Source: Desulfopila inferna
Lineage (GTDB): Bacteria; Desulfobacterota; Desulfobulbia; Desulfobulbales; Desulfocapsaceae
Length of the DNA stretch: 64,000 bases
NCBI RefSeq assembly: GCF_016919005.1
Contig: NZ_JAFFQE010000001.1
Coordinates: forward strand, 124,001-188,000
Reading direction: 5' to 3'
Under the pieces are notes generated by a model, which saw only the letters and a list, made by a program, of their open reading frames with translations, ran no database searches and was not told the origin of the DNA. The translations under genes and the position numbers were made by a program. Shown here piece by piece: positions 27,234-36,105 of the stretch (position 1 is its first letter; each line of letters starts with the position of its first letter).

Positions 27234-27911
27234 CTAGCTGCTTACGTTGTTTTTAACGGTGGTGAAACGGATCAGGAAAAGCAAGCCAATGATCAGCAGC
27301 AACCAGAAGACAAGAAAAGCCAAATCGTGGGTCATTCGTTCCGGGCCGTGGCTTAAGGCTTTTAAAAAATAAGGTATACTGATTTCCGGTTTCAGGGAAT
27401 CTTCAACGGATAGAGAATAATATGCATCTACTTTTGTATACTCATCGTCTACATCCGCAAGAGATAGGACCTCATAGTTTTCAACTTTAAAGGTTGTATC
27501 GATATAGCTGGGAAAATCCAGGCGAATCTGAGTAAATCCGGCGGTGTGTTCCAGAGGAATAATCATTTTATTCGCTGTACCATCTGCATGCGGATGAACT
27601 ATGAAAAAGACTTTATTTTCTTCTCCAAATCCCAAATAATCGGTGCTCCAGAACATCTCAAGACGTAAGGGTTTGACGGGAACAGGGTCAAACGTGATGG
27701 CGAGTCGGATGCCCATGGGAGCACAGGTTGATTCTGATATCTCCGGGAAAACTATGTAGGGATCACCTGCTGATTTTTCCAAAAAGCCGTTTTCAAGCTT
27801 GATAATTTCATTCAGGCGCCAATTTTCATAGAGATCGGCCGCATCTACTGACCCTGCAAAGAACCAACAGCAGAAGGTGAGAATGAAAATGATTTTAGGA
27901 TGGCATTTCAT
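27234..27911 (-). CDS. exported protein with C-terminal membrane anchor
   Basis: A 225-residue protein with a signal peptide (hydrophobic IIFILTFCCWFFAGSVDA, cleavage near residue 24), a beta-rich extracytoplasmic region and a C-terminal membrane helix (about 197-216) with a short basic tail. The middle (PLRLEMFWSTDYLGF, IIPLEHTAGFTQIRLDFPS, FKVENYEVLSL) has the same strand order as the RFDP domains encoded next to it, though similarity is much weaker. It is oriented with its soluble part outside the inner membrane. The gene overlaps the GT-C gene by 17 bases, so the two are probably coupled. Confidence 0.62.
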   Translation of the reverse strand: MKCHPKIIFILTFCCWFFAGSVDAADLYENWRLNEIIKLENGFLEKSAGDPYIVFPEISESTCAPMGIRLAITFDPVPVKPLRLEMFWSTDYLGFGEENKVFFIVHPHADGTANKMIIPLEHTAGFTQIRLDFPSYIDTTFKVENYEVLSLADVDDEYTKVDAYYSLSVEDSLKPEISIPYFLKALSHGPERMTHDLAFLVFWLLLIIGLLFLIRFTTVKNNVSS

Positions 27912-29220
27912 GTTGTTTTTTCAAGGTTATTCTGATCATTTGAGCTGCGAGGTAGAGCAGCGAGGCGACCCATACGGAGCGGAATAAATAAATTAGCATA
28001 GTGCGATTGAAGATTCCCATATTCTGGGAGAATTCTTCGATGTACATTGGAATATTTGGGAAACCGATGAAATGCAGAGAGTAGGCCGACGCCAGCCAGG
28101 TGGTGAAAACCCCCGGATCCGTAAGAACAATCCAATAGAGAAACCACGAGACACACAAGCCTACGAAAGGCATTAATAGGTTTTTGTTGTATCCATAGAA
28201 AAAAGCAGGAAATATTATCATCCACGAAGTGAAGTGCGCCGTATGGGTGCTAAATGCAAAAAAGCTCATCATGGCAAGTCCACAAGCCAGTAAGAGCTTG
28301 TTGTGCATTGGTGAATTGTCTGAGGCAAGCCAGATTAAAAGCAGCGCATAGACAAAGGGGATAAGCATGATTCTATCGATGGCGAAATCAAAAAGGTATC
28401 TTACACGACCTTCATGAATAATAGTACCGGCTTTGCCGCCGGCAGCATTCTGTACTTCAGGGAGAACAAAGGTGTAAAGCTGCAGGGCAAGTACTGTAAA
28501 ACCGAAAATAATCGTTATCGCCAGCAGCTTTCTCGGTAAATCAATCTGTTTGAAAGAAGCGAAAAACATAGCAACAATGAACAAGGGGGAATATATGATC
28601 ATCATTTCCCGCCCATTCAGGCAAAGGCCCAGCAGTATCGCTGCCAAGACAAAACGCTGGCGTTTGAGCGCTAAGAGGCTGGCTGCTATAAAGAAAATCG
28701 GAATGGATTCAAATCTTCCGAATACATAAAAGGCAAAAATCGTGATAGGGTTAAAGAGCCACATTTTGCAGCTATCGAGGGCATTTTCTTTATTGTCGAA
28801 ATAATTGTAGAGAACGACAGCTGTCAGAAGATCAAAAAACAGAAAAGGCAGTTTGAGGACAAACATTGTCCTGAAGATCGAGTAATGGCTGACAAATTCA
28901 AAAGAATGGGGGATGCTTGATGTCGAGTATTTGATATTGTCAATGTGAAACATGCTGAATTCATCCGGCAGCAGGAAGCTTGTTGCCTTGTAGAACAGCA
29001 CTTCAATCAACATCGTTGTGTTTCTTGCTATATCATCAAAAAAGATATTGTTTTCCGCCCAGAAGTAGACTCTTCTTGCTTCGGAAAGCACATCAATATG
29101 ACCGAAAAAAGGCATGAGGAGTATTCGCAGAAGCAATGAAATAAGGAGGATATGGATGAATCTTTGATTCCTTGATTTCTTATAGAAATCTGCGCATCTA
29201 TTTCTAAATTGCGGTAGCAT
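27895..29220 (-). CDS. GT-C-like polytopic membrane glycosyltransferase
   Basis: A membrane protein of about 441 residues from the ATG at 29220. It has around ten hydrophobic segments. The first extracytoplasmic loop contains GHIDVLSEARRVYFWAENN, an acidic-residue loop like that of GT-C mannosyltransferases using polyprenyl-phosphate sugars. Later segments (FGRFESIPIFFIAASLLAL, GLCLNGREMMIIYSPLF) also resemble GT-C enzymes. The frame is open to 29442, which would add 74 Arg/Lys-rich residues; I prefer the shorter start because those residues look unlike a leader, but the choice is uncertain. It heads the four-gene minus-strand set and could use the polyprenyl-phosphate sugar made by one of the DPM-like GT2 enzymes. 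Confidence 0.68.
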   Translation of the reverse strand: MLPQFRNRCADFYKKSRNQRFIHILLISLLLRILLMPFFGHIDVLSEARRVYFWAENNIFFDDIARNTTMLIEVLFYKATSFLLPDEFSMFHIDNIKYSTSSIPHSFEFVSHYSIFRTMFVLKLPFLFFDLLTAVVLYNYFDNKENALDSCKMWLFNPITIFAFYVFGRFESIPIFFIAASLLALKRQRFVLAAILLGLCLNGREMMIIYSPLFIVAMFFASFKQIDLPRKLLAITIIFGFTVLALQLYTFVLPEVQNAAGGKAGTIIHEGRVRYLFDFAIDRIMLIPFVYALLLIWLASDNSPMHNKLLLACGLAMMSFFAFSTHTAHFTSWMIIFPAFFYGYNKNLLMPFVGLCVSWFLYWIVLTDPGVFTTWLASAYSLHFIGFPNIPMYIEEFSQNMGIFNRTMLIYLFRSVWVASLLYLAAQMIRITLKKQHEMPS

Positions 29221-29516
29221 TTTTTGAGTATGAATTATTTTAAATCTTTTTAAGAGACTGCATGCCTCTCTTGTATTAGAAACGACTGACCGGTGAGTTC
29301 GGCGAAAATCTAACATTAATTGCCTTGATCGCGCCAGAAGTTTCTTCAAAGTGCACCTTTTCAGGAGATTTAGCGGCAAGGATCTTTTCGTAAAAAAAGT
29401 CGTCGTCAAGAAGCAAACAACCATATATTTCTTGAACAACATATGGTAAAGACAAGAAAAAGTAATGAGCTACGAGAGCCCGTAGATAGAGAAGTATTGT
29501 GCAAAGAGATTCATAT

Positions 29517-30335
29517 ATGACAGATGCAACTGTAACGGCAATAATTGCAACCCATAATTCTCGGAGGTATATCGATAAGTGCATAGCTCATCTGCGTCGG
29601 CAGAGTCATCAGATAGGTGAAATTATTGTCGTCGACAGTGGCTCTACAGACACCGAATACCTGGAAGTGTTTCAATCGGCCAGGGACATTAAGCTTATTT
29701 ACGAAAGCAATATCGGCTACTCTGCGGCCAACAACAGGGGCTATCAGGAGAGATCTCATCATGCCGATTATATTATTTTCCTGAATCCGGATACCTTTTT
29801 GCTGGAGGATTGTGTCAGTCAGGGCATCGCCAAACTTGCATCCAGAGCTGATGTTGGAGTTATTTCCGGAAGATTAACCGGATTTGACTCCGTTAACATG
29901 AAATCTACCGGCAAACTGGACAGCACAGGTGTCTTTAGAAAAATATATGGCCGATGGTATGACCGTGGCCGTGAATTGCCGGACACCGGTCAATTTATGT
30001 GTGAACAAGAAGTACCGGCCCTCTGCGGTGCCTTGCTGTTTTGCCGTCACGAAGCGCTTGAAAATTTGGGAGGGATGATTTTTGATCAGGATTTTTTCCT
30101 TTATAAAGAAGACATCGAATTTTCTTTACGGTTGCGTAAAAATGGGTGGAAGCTTCTGTATTCTCCCGACCTTCAGGCTTATCACTGCAGGGGATGGCAA
30201 AAAAGGAACAAGGTATCGAACCAACTAAAGGAAATTGCTGCGGAAAGCGAGATACTTCTTTACAGAAAGCATCCCTCACCCTATATATTCTGGGCTTATC
30301 TAAAGTATTGGCTTGTCGTGATATTTCGTATTTAA
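29517..30335 (+). CDS. GT2 glycosyltransferase (rhamnosyltransferase-like)
   Basis: A 272-residue GT-A-fold protein with AIIATHNSRRYIDKCI at the start, VVDSGSTDTEY (about 38-48), IGYSAANNRGYQE, and FLNPDTFLLED with the N-x-D metal-binding variant (about 88-98). LYKEDIEFSLRLRKNGWKLLY is the catalytic ED-x-[ED]-x-x-x-R region. I set the start at ATG 29517 because AAAGAG lies eight bases upstream; a GTG six codons earlier is possible. It transcribes divergently from the GT-C gene, so 29221-29516 must carry promoters. Confidence 0.82.
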   Translation: MTDATVTAIIATHNSRRYIDKCIAHLRRQSHQIGEIIVVDSGSTDTEYLEVFQSARDIKLIYESNIGYSAANNRGYQERSHHADYIIFLNPDTFLLEDCVSQGIAKLASRADVGVISGRLTGFDSVNMKSTGKLDSTGVFRKIYGRWYDRGRELPDTGQFMCEQEVPALCGALLFCRHEALENLGGMIFDQDFFLYKEDIEFSLRLRKNGWKLLYSPDLQAYHCRGWQKRNKVSNQLKEIAAESEILLYRKHPSPYIFWAYLKYWLVVIFRI

Positions 30336-30355
30336 CACAGGTTGACCTATTTACT

Positions 30356-31303
30356 ATGACTCTGGCTGGAGAAAACCGCAAAAACATTCCTTTGATATCG
30401 ATATTGATACCGACCCGAAATGGGGCGGATACGCTTTCTGAATTGCTGGCAATGCTGTCCATACAAACGATTTCAGTAGATGAAATCCTTATCGCTGACT
30501 CCGGTTCAGAGGATCGCACCATCGATATTGCCGGCCGTTACGGTGTTACGATATTGCCCATTGACCCGGCTACCTTTGACCATGGCGGGACGCGGACTTT
30601 GCTGTCCAGGCAGGCCAAGGGTGAGATATTAGTTTTCTTTACTCAGGATACTATTCCTAAAAAACGTGATTCAGTTGAAAAGTTGATTGCACCTTTATTA
30701 AACGATCCGGAAGTAGCAACCAGTTACGGCAGACAGCTCCCGGCTTTTAATGCCGATTTCTTTGCCAAAAGCCTGCGCGGGTTTAATTATTCCGAACATG
30801 CCTCTGTAAGGAGTATAGGTGATAAGGATAAATTGGGCATGAAAACTGCCTTTACTTCTAATTCTTTTGCGAGTTATCGAAGATCGGCACTGGAAAGTAT
30901 AGGCTTTTTTCAAGACGGTTTGATATTTGGCGAAGATACGATAGCGGTGGCCCATTTGTTGAGTCGGGGGAAAAAGATAGCTTATGTTCCGGAAGCTGCA
31001 GTATACCATTCTCATAATTACACCCCGACAGAAGAATTCAGGAGATATTTTGATATTGGTGTTCTGCATTCCAGTGAGGCGTGGTTTGTCAAGATGTTCG
31101 GCAACGCAGAAGGGCAGGGGAAAAAATATATTAAATATGTACTTCGTGCACTTTACGCGGAGAAGAAATTACATATTCTCCCGGAATTCATGTTGAGAAT
31201 AATGCTGAAGTATTGCGGATACAGGTTGGGGATGTATTATAGGAAGCTGCCCATTCATCTGGTGCCCCGATTGAGCCTGCATCAGTCGTGGTGGACGAAA
31301 TAG
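30356..31303 (+). CDS. GT2 glycosyltransferase
   Basis: A 315-residue GT-A-fold protein. SILIPTRNGADTL is near residue 14, IADSGSEDRT near 44, and FFTQDTIPKK (about 96-105) replaces the usual DxD with Q-D-T, a form typical of rhamnosyltransferase-like GT2. GEDTIAVAHLLSRGKKIAYVPEA is the catalytic-base region and YHSHNYT follows. The frame is open from 30146, but that stretch lies inside the previous gene in another frame; the ATG at 30356 directly precedes the conserved domain. It follows the preceding GT2 gene by 20 bases. Confidence 0.82.
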   Translation: MTLAGENRKNIPLISILIPTRNGADTLSELLAMLSIQTISVDEILIADSGSEDRTIDIAGRYGVTILPIDPATFDHGGTRTLLSRQAKGEILVFFTQDTIPKKRDSVEKLIAPLLNDPEVATSYGRQLPAFNADFFAKSLRGFNYSEHASVRSIGDKDKLGMKTAFTSNSFASYRRSALESIGFFQDGLIFGEDTIAVAHLLSRGKKIAYVPEAAVYHSHNYTPTEEFRRYFDIGVLHSSEAWFVKMFGNAEGQGKKYIKYVLRALYAEKKLHILPEFMLRIMLKYCGYRLGMYYRKLPIHLVPRLSLHQSWWTK

Positions 31304-31327
31304 CGAAGAAAAAAGTATTTGAATATT

Positions 31328-32734
31328 ATGCTGTCAATTAAATTAAGAGAACAGAGCTCCATTATGGTCAGGGTCTTGCACCTGACGGACTGTCTTACTG
31401 TCATAGGATATCTCTGGCTTCTTGTCTACTGGTATAGAGTTCCCTGGAATATGTACTATACCAGGCTTGTGATTCTCACCTTTATTCTCTGTTTTGTTAC
31501 CTTTCAGTCCTTTCAATTGTACAGGTCGTGGAGGGGGTGGCAATTTTACACCGAATTTATTGTCATTCTCAAAGCCTGGGGAGCTGTCGTCGGACCCCTC
31601 CTCTTCTTTTTCTTCATTTTCAAGATCTCACACGCTTATTCCCGCCTGGTCTTTTTAATCTGGACCATAAGCACACCTGTTATTATTTTTCTGATTCATG
31701 TCATTTTTCGGAAATTATTACGTCACATACGTTCCAGGGGAAAAAACATACGAAGAGCTGTGGTTGCGGGGGCAGGAGATTTAGGGAAAAATCTGGTTAA
31801 GGAGGTGGAGTCCATTCCCTGGGCGGGTATCGATGTTTTGGGTTTCTTTGACGACAAAGTCTCTCCGCAGACCAGGGAAGAGATCGGGAAACCCATTTTG
31901 GGAGATATCTCAATGCTTCCATGTTATCTTAAAAACAATGATATCGATTATGTATATATTGCCTTGCCCATGAGGGCTGAAAAGAAGATATTCACCATAT
32001 TGAGAGAGTGCAGATCCCTGGGTGCCAGAATATTTCTTATTCCTGATCTTTACGTGTTTGGCCTTCATCATGCAGAAGTGCAGTCATTGGGAAAATTGCT
32101 CCTGCTCAATTTCAATCCTCATACCGAGTGGAAAAGGACGTTTGATGTATTGTTTTCAAGCATGGCGCTGCTGTTGACTCTCCCGGTCACACTCATCATC
32201 ATTCTATTGATTAAACTTGAAGATGGCGGACCTGTAATCTACCGGCATAAACGGATTGCCTCAGCAGGAAAAACCTTCGACTGCATGAAATTTCGTACTA
32301 TGCGGGTGGGGGCGGAGGAAGAGTTGAAGAGACTTCTCGCCGAGGATCCGGAATTGCGTGCCGAGTGGGAAAAGTCATATAAATTGAAAAAAGATCCGAG
32401 AATAACCAGGATCGGCAGATTCCTGCGCAAGACCAGCCTGGATGAGTTGCCGCAGTTCTTTAACGTCCTCAAGGGAGAGATGAGTGTTGTGGGTGCCCGG
32501 CCGATTGTCGATCATGAACTCAATGAGTTTTACAAGGAAAGCGCCGGTCGCTACTGCTCCATGAAACCAGGGATTACCGGTATGTGGCAAGTGGGCAGAA
32601 GATCCGATACCGAGGATTATGGGGATCGGGTAAAGTTGGATGACTGGTATATCCTTAACTATTCCTTGTGGACTGATATAAAAATTATCGGCAAAACTAT
32701 TATCACGGTCTTCAAAGGGAATGGGGCATATTGA
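31328..32734 (+). CDS. undecaprenyl-phosphate sugar phosphotransferase (WbaP/polyisoprenyl-phosphate hexose-1-P transferase)
   Basis: A 468-residue polytopic phosphoglycosyltransferase. Four or five N-terminal membrane helices are followed by a Rossmann-like domain (AVVAGAGDLGKNL, about 140-152) and a C-terminal catalytic domain: LIKLEDGGPVIYRHKRI, FDCMKFRTMRVGAE, TSLDELPQFFNVLKGEMSVVGARP and PGITGMWQVGRRSD. These motifs define the bacterial sugar transferase family with its catalytic Asp-Glu pair. It transfers hexose-1-phosphate from a UDP-sugar to undecaprenyl phosphate, the first committed step of repeat-unit assembly, so it probably initiates the glycan built by the preceding genes. The start could be the ATG at 31328 or the TTG at 31319. 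Confidence 0.9.
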   Translation: MLSIKLREQSSIMVRVLHLTDCLTVIGYLWLLVYWYRVPWNMYYTRLVILTFILCFVTFQSFQLYRSWRGWQFYTEFIVILKAWGAVVGPLLFFFFIFKISHAYSRLVFLIWTISTPVIIFLIHVIFRKLLRHIRSRGKNIRRAVVAGAGDLGKNLVKEVESIPWAGIDVLGFFDDKVSPQTREEIGKPILGDISMLPCYLKNNDIDYVYIALPMRAEKKIFTILRECRSLGARIFLIPDLYVFGLHHAEVQSLGKLLLLNFNPHTEWKRTFDVLFSSMALLLTLPVTLIIILLIKLEDGGPVIYRHKRIASAGKTFDCMKFRTMRVGAEEELKRLLAEDPELRAEWEKSYKLKKDPRITRIGRFLRKTSLDELPQFFNVLKGEMSVVGARPIVDHELNEFYKESAGRYCSMKPGITGMWQVGRRSDTEDYGDRVKLDDWYILNYSLWTDIKIIGKTIITVFKGNGAY

Positions 32735-32900
32735 GCGGATACCTGTTTTCGGTACAAAATGAGGAAGCCCATCATTGTTTGTTGTCTATAAAAGATTATT
32801 ATCTAACCCAGCTGAACAGTTATCTTGCTTTATACGAAGACTTTCAAGGGTAAGATATTTAATAAGATAGAACGGTACAGTTAAAATAAGGAGACAAAGT

Positions 32901-33608
32901 ATGCAGGGAAACGTTAATCAAATAACGGTTACGCAGGCAAAGAGAGAGGCGTCATCGATCTTTCTTGCCAAGGTGTTCAACTGGATGGCCGTGGGGCTCG
33001 GATTAACCGGCATCGTCGCTCTAGTGACTGCTGAGTCCGGTATAGCGCTCAACATTGCCTCGAGTCCTATTTTTTTCATTCTCATCATCGCCGAATTGGG
33101 AATGGTCTTTTATCTCTCGGCAAGAATCGAGCGTATTCAGGCCGGTACGGCCACGCTGCTCTTTTACGGTTATGCAATCCTGAACGGTCTGACCCTGTCC
33201 GTCATTTTTCTGGCCTATACCAGATCATCCATCGCCGGGACATTTTTCATTACCGCGGGGATGTTCGGCGCCATGGCAGTATACGGGATGACAACCAAAA
33301 AAGATCTTTCCGGATGGGGCTCATTCCTCTTTATGGGGCTTATCGGTATCATCATTGCGACAGTGGTGAATATTTTTCTGCAAAGCTCCAGCCTTTATTG
33401 GGCCATCTCCTTTATAGGTGTCTTTATTTTCACCGGGCTGACCGCCTATGATGTACAGAAAATAAAGAATATGGGAGAAAAGGGCATCCTGGAGCAGGGA
33501 GAGGAGGCCATCAAAAAAGGGGCAATAATGGGTGCACTTGCCCTCTATCTTGACTTTATCAACCTCTTCCTCATGTTATTGAGGATCTTCGGCGGCAATA
33601 GAAATTAA
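32901..33608 (+). CDS. Bax inhibitor-1/YccA family membrane protein
   Basis: A 235-residue protein with seven hydrophobic segments. The N-terminus (AKREASSIFLAKVFNWMAVGLGLTG) and the TGLTAYDVQKIKNMGE segment near residues 178-193 are signatures of the BI-1/YbhL/YccA family; YDxQ is the conserved charged motif of the last helix pair. E. coli YccA modulates FtsH protease, and other members leak calcium or protons; the role here is not known. AAGGAG eight bases before the ATG is a strong ribosome binding site. A perfect hairpin follows the stop codon. Confidence 0.9.
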   Translation: MQGNVNQITVTQAKREASSIFLAKVFNWMAVGLGLTGIVALVTAESGIALNIASSPIFFILIIAELGMVFYLSARIERIQAGTATLLFYGYAILNGLTLSVIFLAYTRSSIAGTFFITAGMFGAMAVYGMTTKKDLSGWGSFLFMGLIGIIIATVVNIFLQSSSLYWAISFIGVFIFTGLTAYDVQKIKNMGEKGILEQGEEAIKKGAIMGALALYLDFINLFLMLLRIFGGNRN

Positions 33609-33621
33609 CAATTACCTTTCC

Positions 33622-33653
33622 GGGCGCAGCTTCTTTTTGCCGAAGCTGCGCCC
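33622..33653. other. perfect 12-bp hairpin between the BI-1 and coaBC genes
   Basis: GGGCGCAGCTTC (33622-33633) pairs exactly with GAAGCTGCGCCC (33642-33653) around an eight-base loop. There is no T-tract downstream on the plus strand, so it may act as an mRNA-stabilising end or need a helper factor to terminate. It lies 13 bases after the BI-1 stop and 29 bases before coaBC. Confidence 0.6.
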
Positions 33654-33682
33654 CTCCCGATTCAGGAGATAGAGAGTAGTCA

Positions 33683-34897
33683 ATGGAATATTCTTTTGCC
33701 GGCAAGAGAATTGTTGTGGGCATCACCGGAAGCATTGCCGCATTTAAAGTTGCGGGCTGGGTAAGTACCCTTGCCAAAGAAGAGGCCAGAGTCGCGGTTG
33801 TGATGACGGAATCGGCGCAGAAGTTCATAGCACCACTTACCTTCTCCGCATTAACGGGTGAGCCTGCCTACACTTCCATGTTTAATCAGGCTCAATCAAG
33901 CCCGATGTCCCATATCGACCTCGCTCAGGATGCCTCTGCTTTTCTCATTGCGCCGGCCTCGGCCAGGACAATTGCCCGGCTGGCTCACGGCATTGCCGAT
34001 GATCTGCTGAGTACGACAGTGCTGGCGACCAGAGCGCCTGTCGTCGTCTGTCCGGCCATGAATCCGAAAATGTATCTTCATCAGGCAACGCAGGATAACC
34101 TCGAGAGGCTGCGTCAATTCGGCTATCATATAGTGGATCCGGATTCCGGACTGATGGCCTGCAAAGATGAAGGACAGGGGCGCCTGGTGGAATGGGAGAG
34201 TGTGCAGGAAGTTCTGCTGCGCTGCCTTCTGAAAAATGATCTGCAAGGAGAGCGGATACTGATTACAGCCGGTCCAACCAGAGAAGCACTTGATCCCGCG
34301 AGGTTTATCAGCAACAGGTCTTCCGGAAAAATGGGATATGCCCTGGCGCGGGCAGCATATAGAAGGGGTGCGGACGTTGTTCTTGTCAGCGGCCCGACAG
34401 CCCTTCAATGTCCGTTCGGAGTGAAAAGGATAGATGTTGTTACAGCCCGGGAGATGTATGATGCCGTCCTCGCTGAGTTCAATAATGCCACTATGCTGAT
34501 CAAATCGGCGGCCGTGAGTGATTTCAGGCCGGCTGTGAGCTTTGAGCACAAGGTTAAGAAAGAAAATGCTGGTGAGACCATTGAGGTGGTACGCAATCCC
34601 GATATTCTCTATGAAATTGGGAGGCTGAAGAGAGATCCCGAGCAAATCGTGGTGGGATTCGCTGCTGAGAGCGGGAATCTGATAGAAGAGGGTAAAATAA
34701 AGCTGCAGCGCAAAAATCTGGATTTAATTGCTGTTAATGATATTACCTCCGCTGATTCCGGCTTCGAGGTGGAGACCAATAAGATGATTCTGATTGATGC
34801 TGAAGGTTCGAAACAGCTTCCCTGGGCGTCGAAAACTGACACGGCTCATATGATCTTCGATTATATCTGCCAGAATTTAAGAAAAACAGGAAATTAG
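33683..34897 (+). CDS. coaBC: bifunctional phosphopantothenoylcysteine decarboxylase/phosphopantothenate-cysteine ligase
   Basis: A 404-residue enzyme of coenzyme A synthesis. The N-terminal CoaC flavoprotein part has GITGSIAAFK (about 14-23), the active-site His in SHIDLAQD (about 75), PAMNPKMY and the redox Cys in GLMACKDEGQGR (about 155). The C-terminal CoaB part has ITAGPTREALDPARFISN (about 193-210) and the AAVSDFRP and DLIAVNDI motifs. It condenses 4-phosphopantothenate with cysteine using CTP and then decarboxylates the product. GGAGATAGAGAG precedes the ATG. Confidence 0.95.
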   Translation: MEYSFAGKRIVVGITGSIAAFKVAGWVSTLAKEEARVAVVMTESAQKFIAPLTFSALTGEPAYTSMFNQAQSSPMSHIDLAQDASAFLIAPASARTIARLAHGIADDLLSTTVLATRAPVVVCPAMNPKMYLHQATQDNLERLRQFGYHIVDPDSGLMACKDEGQGRLVEWESVQEVLLRCLLKNDLQGERILITAGPTREALDPARFISNRSSGKMGYALARAAYRRGADVVLVSGPTALQCPFGVKRIDVVTAREMYDAVLAEFNNATMLIKSAAVSDFRPAVSFEHKVKKENAGETIEVVRNPDILYEIGRLKRDPEQIVVGFAAESGNLIEEGKIKLQRKNLDLIAVNDITSADSGFEVETNKMILIDAEGSKQLPWASKTDTAHMIFDYICQNLRKTGN

Positions 34898-35002
34898 AGG
34901 CCTTGGAAGACGGAACTCACCAGTTTTGCCGGCGGTAAGCCTTTAAATAGAGTGATTACCGACAGTCCATGAAAAAATCATTATTGAGGCATGAGGCTGG
35001 CT

Positions 35003-35488
35003 TTACCGGAAACAGCATCTTTTGAATTTTTTGGTAGAACTACAGGGGCACGGGGAGTTTTGGGAAAGAGCTTTTTTGCTGGTTGTCAAATCTCCTTCCC
35101 GGTAATACCAAGTATCCTTTCTGCGCACAAAGACGCTGTTTTCCCGCATCTCGATGAGCATCGAATTCTGGATAAAGGTGGCGGTGTAACTCACCAGGCC
35201 TTCTTTTGCCTCCTCTGAGGGGAGCGGGGCTTTTTCGATAGTCAGGCTGAGCCATCGTACGCTCTCTTCCAGGGGGAGGGTATCAGGTCGGAAAGGGTAA
35301 TCCCAGCTGTTGAGGAGATGGGCTGCATCCTGGAGGACAAAAGCCGTATATCTTGAGCGCATCAGCATCTCCGGAGTTGCAGCCAGGGAGTGGTCGGCGA
35401 GAATCGGTGCACAGCAGTATTGGAATTCTTTGCCGCTGCAGCAGGGACAGCTATGGGTGCCATCGGTTTTCCGGTTTTTCTCTTTCAT
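35003..35488 (-). CDS. YchJ-like protein with SEC-C motifs
   Basis: A 161-residue protein with two SEC-C-type zinc-binding motifs. One is at the N-terminus (SCPCCSGKEFQYCC, about 13-26) and one at the C-terminus (PCPCSSTKKFKRCC). Between them, ATPEMLMRSRYTAFVLQDAAHLLNSWD is the YchJ (UPF0225) domain, an NTF2-like fold. The first motif has C-C where many relatives have C-G. The function is unknown in general; SEC-C motifs bind zinc and, in SecA, contact SecB. It is a single minus-strand gene convergent with coaBC. Confidence 0.85.
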   Translation of the reverse strand: MKEKNRKTDGTHSCPCCSGKEFQYCCAPILADHSLAATPEMLMRSRYTAFVLQDAAHLLNSWDYPFRPDTLPLEESVRWLSLTIEKAPLPSEEAKEGLVSYTATFIQNSMLIEMRENSVFVRRKDTWYYREGDLTTSKKALSQNSPCPCSSTKKFKRCCFR

Positions 35489-35649
35489 ATGCTCATGGTC
35501 GTATTGGAGTAGTCACATTTCCCCGAATTTTTTGTTAATTCCTATTTATATCCGGAAAAAAATATTTATCTTGATGGTCGATCTATACAGTTGCGGCATC
35601 TGCTTGCCGGTCTGGAGAAGCAGTAAGGCTATGCAGAGGATTGAAGCAG

Positions 35650-36105
35650 ATGATACCAAAAGTCGTTTATCATATTTTTTCGCTGCCGGTGAAAGCTCTG
35701 CTAACATTGCTGTGGCTCAGGATTTCCGGAAGAGATTTTCTGATCAGTGGCAGCTGCCATAGCTGTGGACAGTGCTGCCGGAGCATTAATCTAAAATACT
35801 ATAAAGGCTGGATCCGCAAAGAGCAACAGTTTGATGAGCTGCTGCAGGAGCATCCTGAGTATGAGATATTCCACATTGACGCAAAGGATCACGAAGGTTT
35901 TCTCCAATTCAACTGCTCAAAGTTCGACCCTGAGGCCGGCTGTCTGGATTATGCAAATCGACTCGACGTCTGCAAAAGGTATCCGAGTAAAATGTTGCTC
36001 CTGCGTGGTGATTCATTGATTTCTGGTTGCGGATATAGTGTCAAAGAAGGGATTCCCTTTAAGAAACATCTAACCGCGGAGATGCGCAGGAAAGAGTACC
36101 GATGA
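35650..36105 (+). CDS. YkgJ-type cysteine cluster protein
   Basis: A 151-residue protein with a hydrophobic N-terminal segment (about 8-22). The cysteine cluster is CHSCGQCC near residues 36-43, with further Cys at FNCSKF, AGCLDY and LDVCKRYP. This is the C-x2-C-x2-CC plus C...C pattern of the YkgJ/UPF0153 family, thought to chelate iron or zinc. I chose ATG 35650 because AGAGGA (35635-35640) lies nine bases upstream. The stop overlaps the start of the next gene (ATGA), which links it to the queuosine-mannosyltransferase-like GT. A small-molecule chemistry role for the pair is inference. Confidence 0.75.
   Translation: MIPKVVYHIFSLPVKALLTLLWLRISGRDFLISGSCHSCGQCCRSINLKYYKGWIRKEQQFDELLQEHPEYEIFHIDAKDHEGFLQFNCSKFDPEAGCLDYANRLDVCKRYPSKMLLLRGDSLISGCGYSVKEGIPFKKHLTAEMRRKEYR

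Noticed and set aside
33622-33653. Intrinsic terminator after the BI-1 gene
   Set aside because: The hairpin is perfect but lacks a T-tract, so I list it as a hairpin rather than a terminator.
33896-34645. A 249-codon minus-strand frame opposite coaBC
   Set aside because: coaBC is unmistakable on the plus strand; the shadow frame is Pro/His/Arg-rich with no domain.
35310-35762. A 150-codon plus-strand frame opposite and beyond the YchJ-like gene
   Set aside because: Most of it is the complement of the SEC-C protein, and the rest crosses a region where the YkgJ-type gene is supported by a good ribosome binding site.
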